NCBI RefSeq assembly: GCF_004138495.1
Contig: NZ_ML142875.1
Span: 65,387 to 70,548, forward strand
Origin: Phytoactinopolyspora endophytica
GTDB lineage: Bacteria > Actinomycetota > Actinomycetes > Jiangellales > Jiangellaceae
Reading direction: 5' to 3'
Length of the DNA stretch: 5,162 bases
The notes below the pieces were generated by a model. That model was not told where the DNA came from. It saw only the letters and a program-made list of their open reading frames with translations, and ran no database searches. Below are positions 5,031 to 5,162 of this stretch, piece by piece (position 1 is the stretch's first letter; each line of letters opens with the position of its first letter). The position numbers and the translations under genes were made by a program.

Positions 5031-5162
5031 GCATGAAGATTGCCCCGCGTCTGACGTCACAGCAGAAACGCTATCGGCGTTTCACGTCGCGGGTGCTGGC
5101 GGTTCCCCGGTTTGTGGTGCAGCGGTTGATGTTGAAGCCGTTGGTGTGGTCGTTGACGCGGG
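5027..5162 (+). CDS. N-terminal fragment of an unidentified protein, possibly a membrane-associated acyltransferase (cut by right edge)
   Basis: A frame opens with ATG at 5027, overlapping the dehydrogenase stop as ATGA, and stays open for 45 codons to the window end. AGGAGG (5017-5022) precedes it at a 4-nt spacing. A second ATG at 5033 has a 10-nt spacing and could be the real start. The product begins MSMKIAPRLTSQQ and is basic, with a hydrophobic stretch VLAVPRFVVQRLMLKPLVW. This arrangement resembles the region before the first motif of some PlsC-like lysophospholipid acyltransferases, but no catalytic motif is visible and the family is a guess. Translational coupling to the dehydrogenase suggests a shared pathway. 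The last 25 codons use TTG four times for Leu and end almost entirely in G or T. Confidence 0.6.
   Translation, partial: MSMKIAPRLTSQQKRYRRFTSRVLAVPRFVVQRLMLKPLVWSLTR

Overview
The window is high-GC DNA (roughly two-thirds G+C) with strongly G/C-biased third codon positions, ATGA-type start/stop overlaps and apparent leaderless promoters. This suggests an actinobacterium. I cannot name the genus from sequence alone.

Layout. A leftward (minus-strand) block reads, in transcription order: a TetR-family repressor (4125 to 3529), a candidate terminator hairpin, an intergenic region carrying a palindrome (3312-3528), a ferritin-like superfamily protein (3311 to 2475), a large fusion of fatty acyl reductase and HAD phosphatase (2478 to 109), and the first 39 codons of another gene (from 119) that runs off the left edge. 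The last three overlap by 4 and 11 bp and each has a good ribosome binding site, so they look like one translationally coupled operon. The truncated gene appears to be a second paralogue of the ferritin-like protein, so the reductase would be flanked by a pair of related proteins.

On the plus strand, divergent from tetR, a classical short-chain dehydrogenase (4233-5030) is followed by an ATGA-overlapping gene that is cut by the right edge. No IS element, CRISPR array, tRNA or rRNA was seen.

Regulation. A 17-bp motif lies between the -35 and -10 hexamers of the tetR promoter (4137-4153). It recurs with 14 of 17 identical bases in the intergenic region upstream of the ferritin-like/reductase operon (3413-3429), where it is a perfect 6-2-6 palindrome. 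The simplest reading is that the TetR protein controls both itself and the operon. The tetR and dehydrogenase promoters both place the -10 element six bases before the ATG, which predicts leaderless mRNAs on both sides of the divergent region.

Function (inference). The locus looks like an accessory lipid-modification module. An acyl thioester is reduced to an aldehyde or alcohol by the reductase, a fused HAD phosphatase acts on an unknown phosphorylated substrate, and ferritin-like proteins of unknown activity accompany them. The visible full-length ferritin-like protein has no E-x-x-H motif, so it is probably not a normal diiron enzyme. Its partner beyond the left edge may carry the active site.
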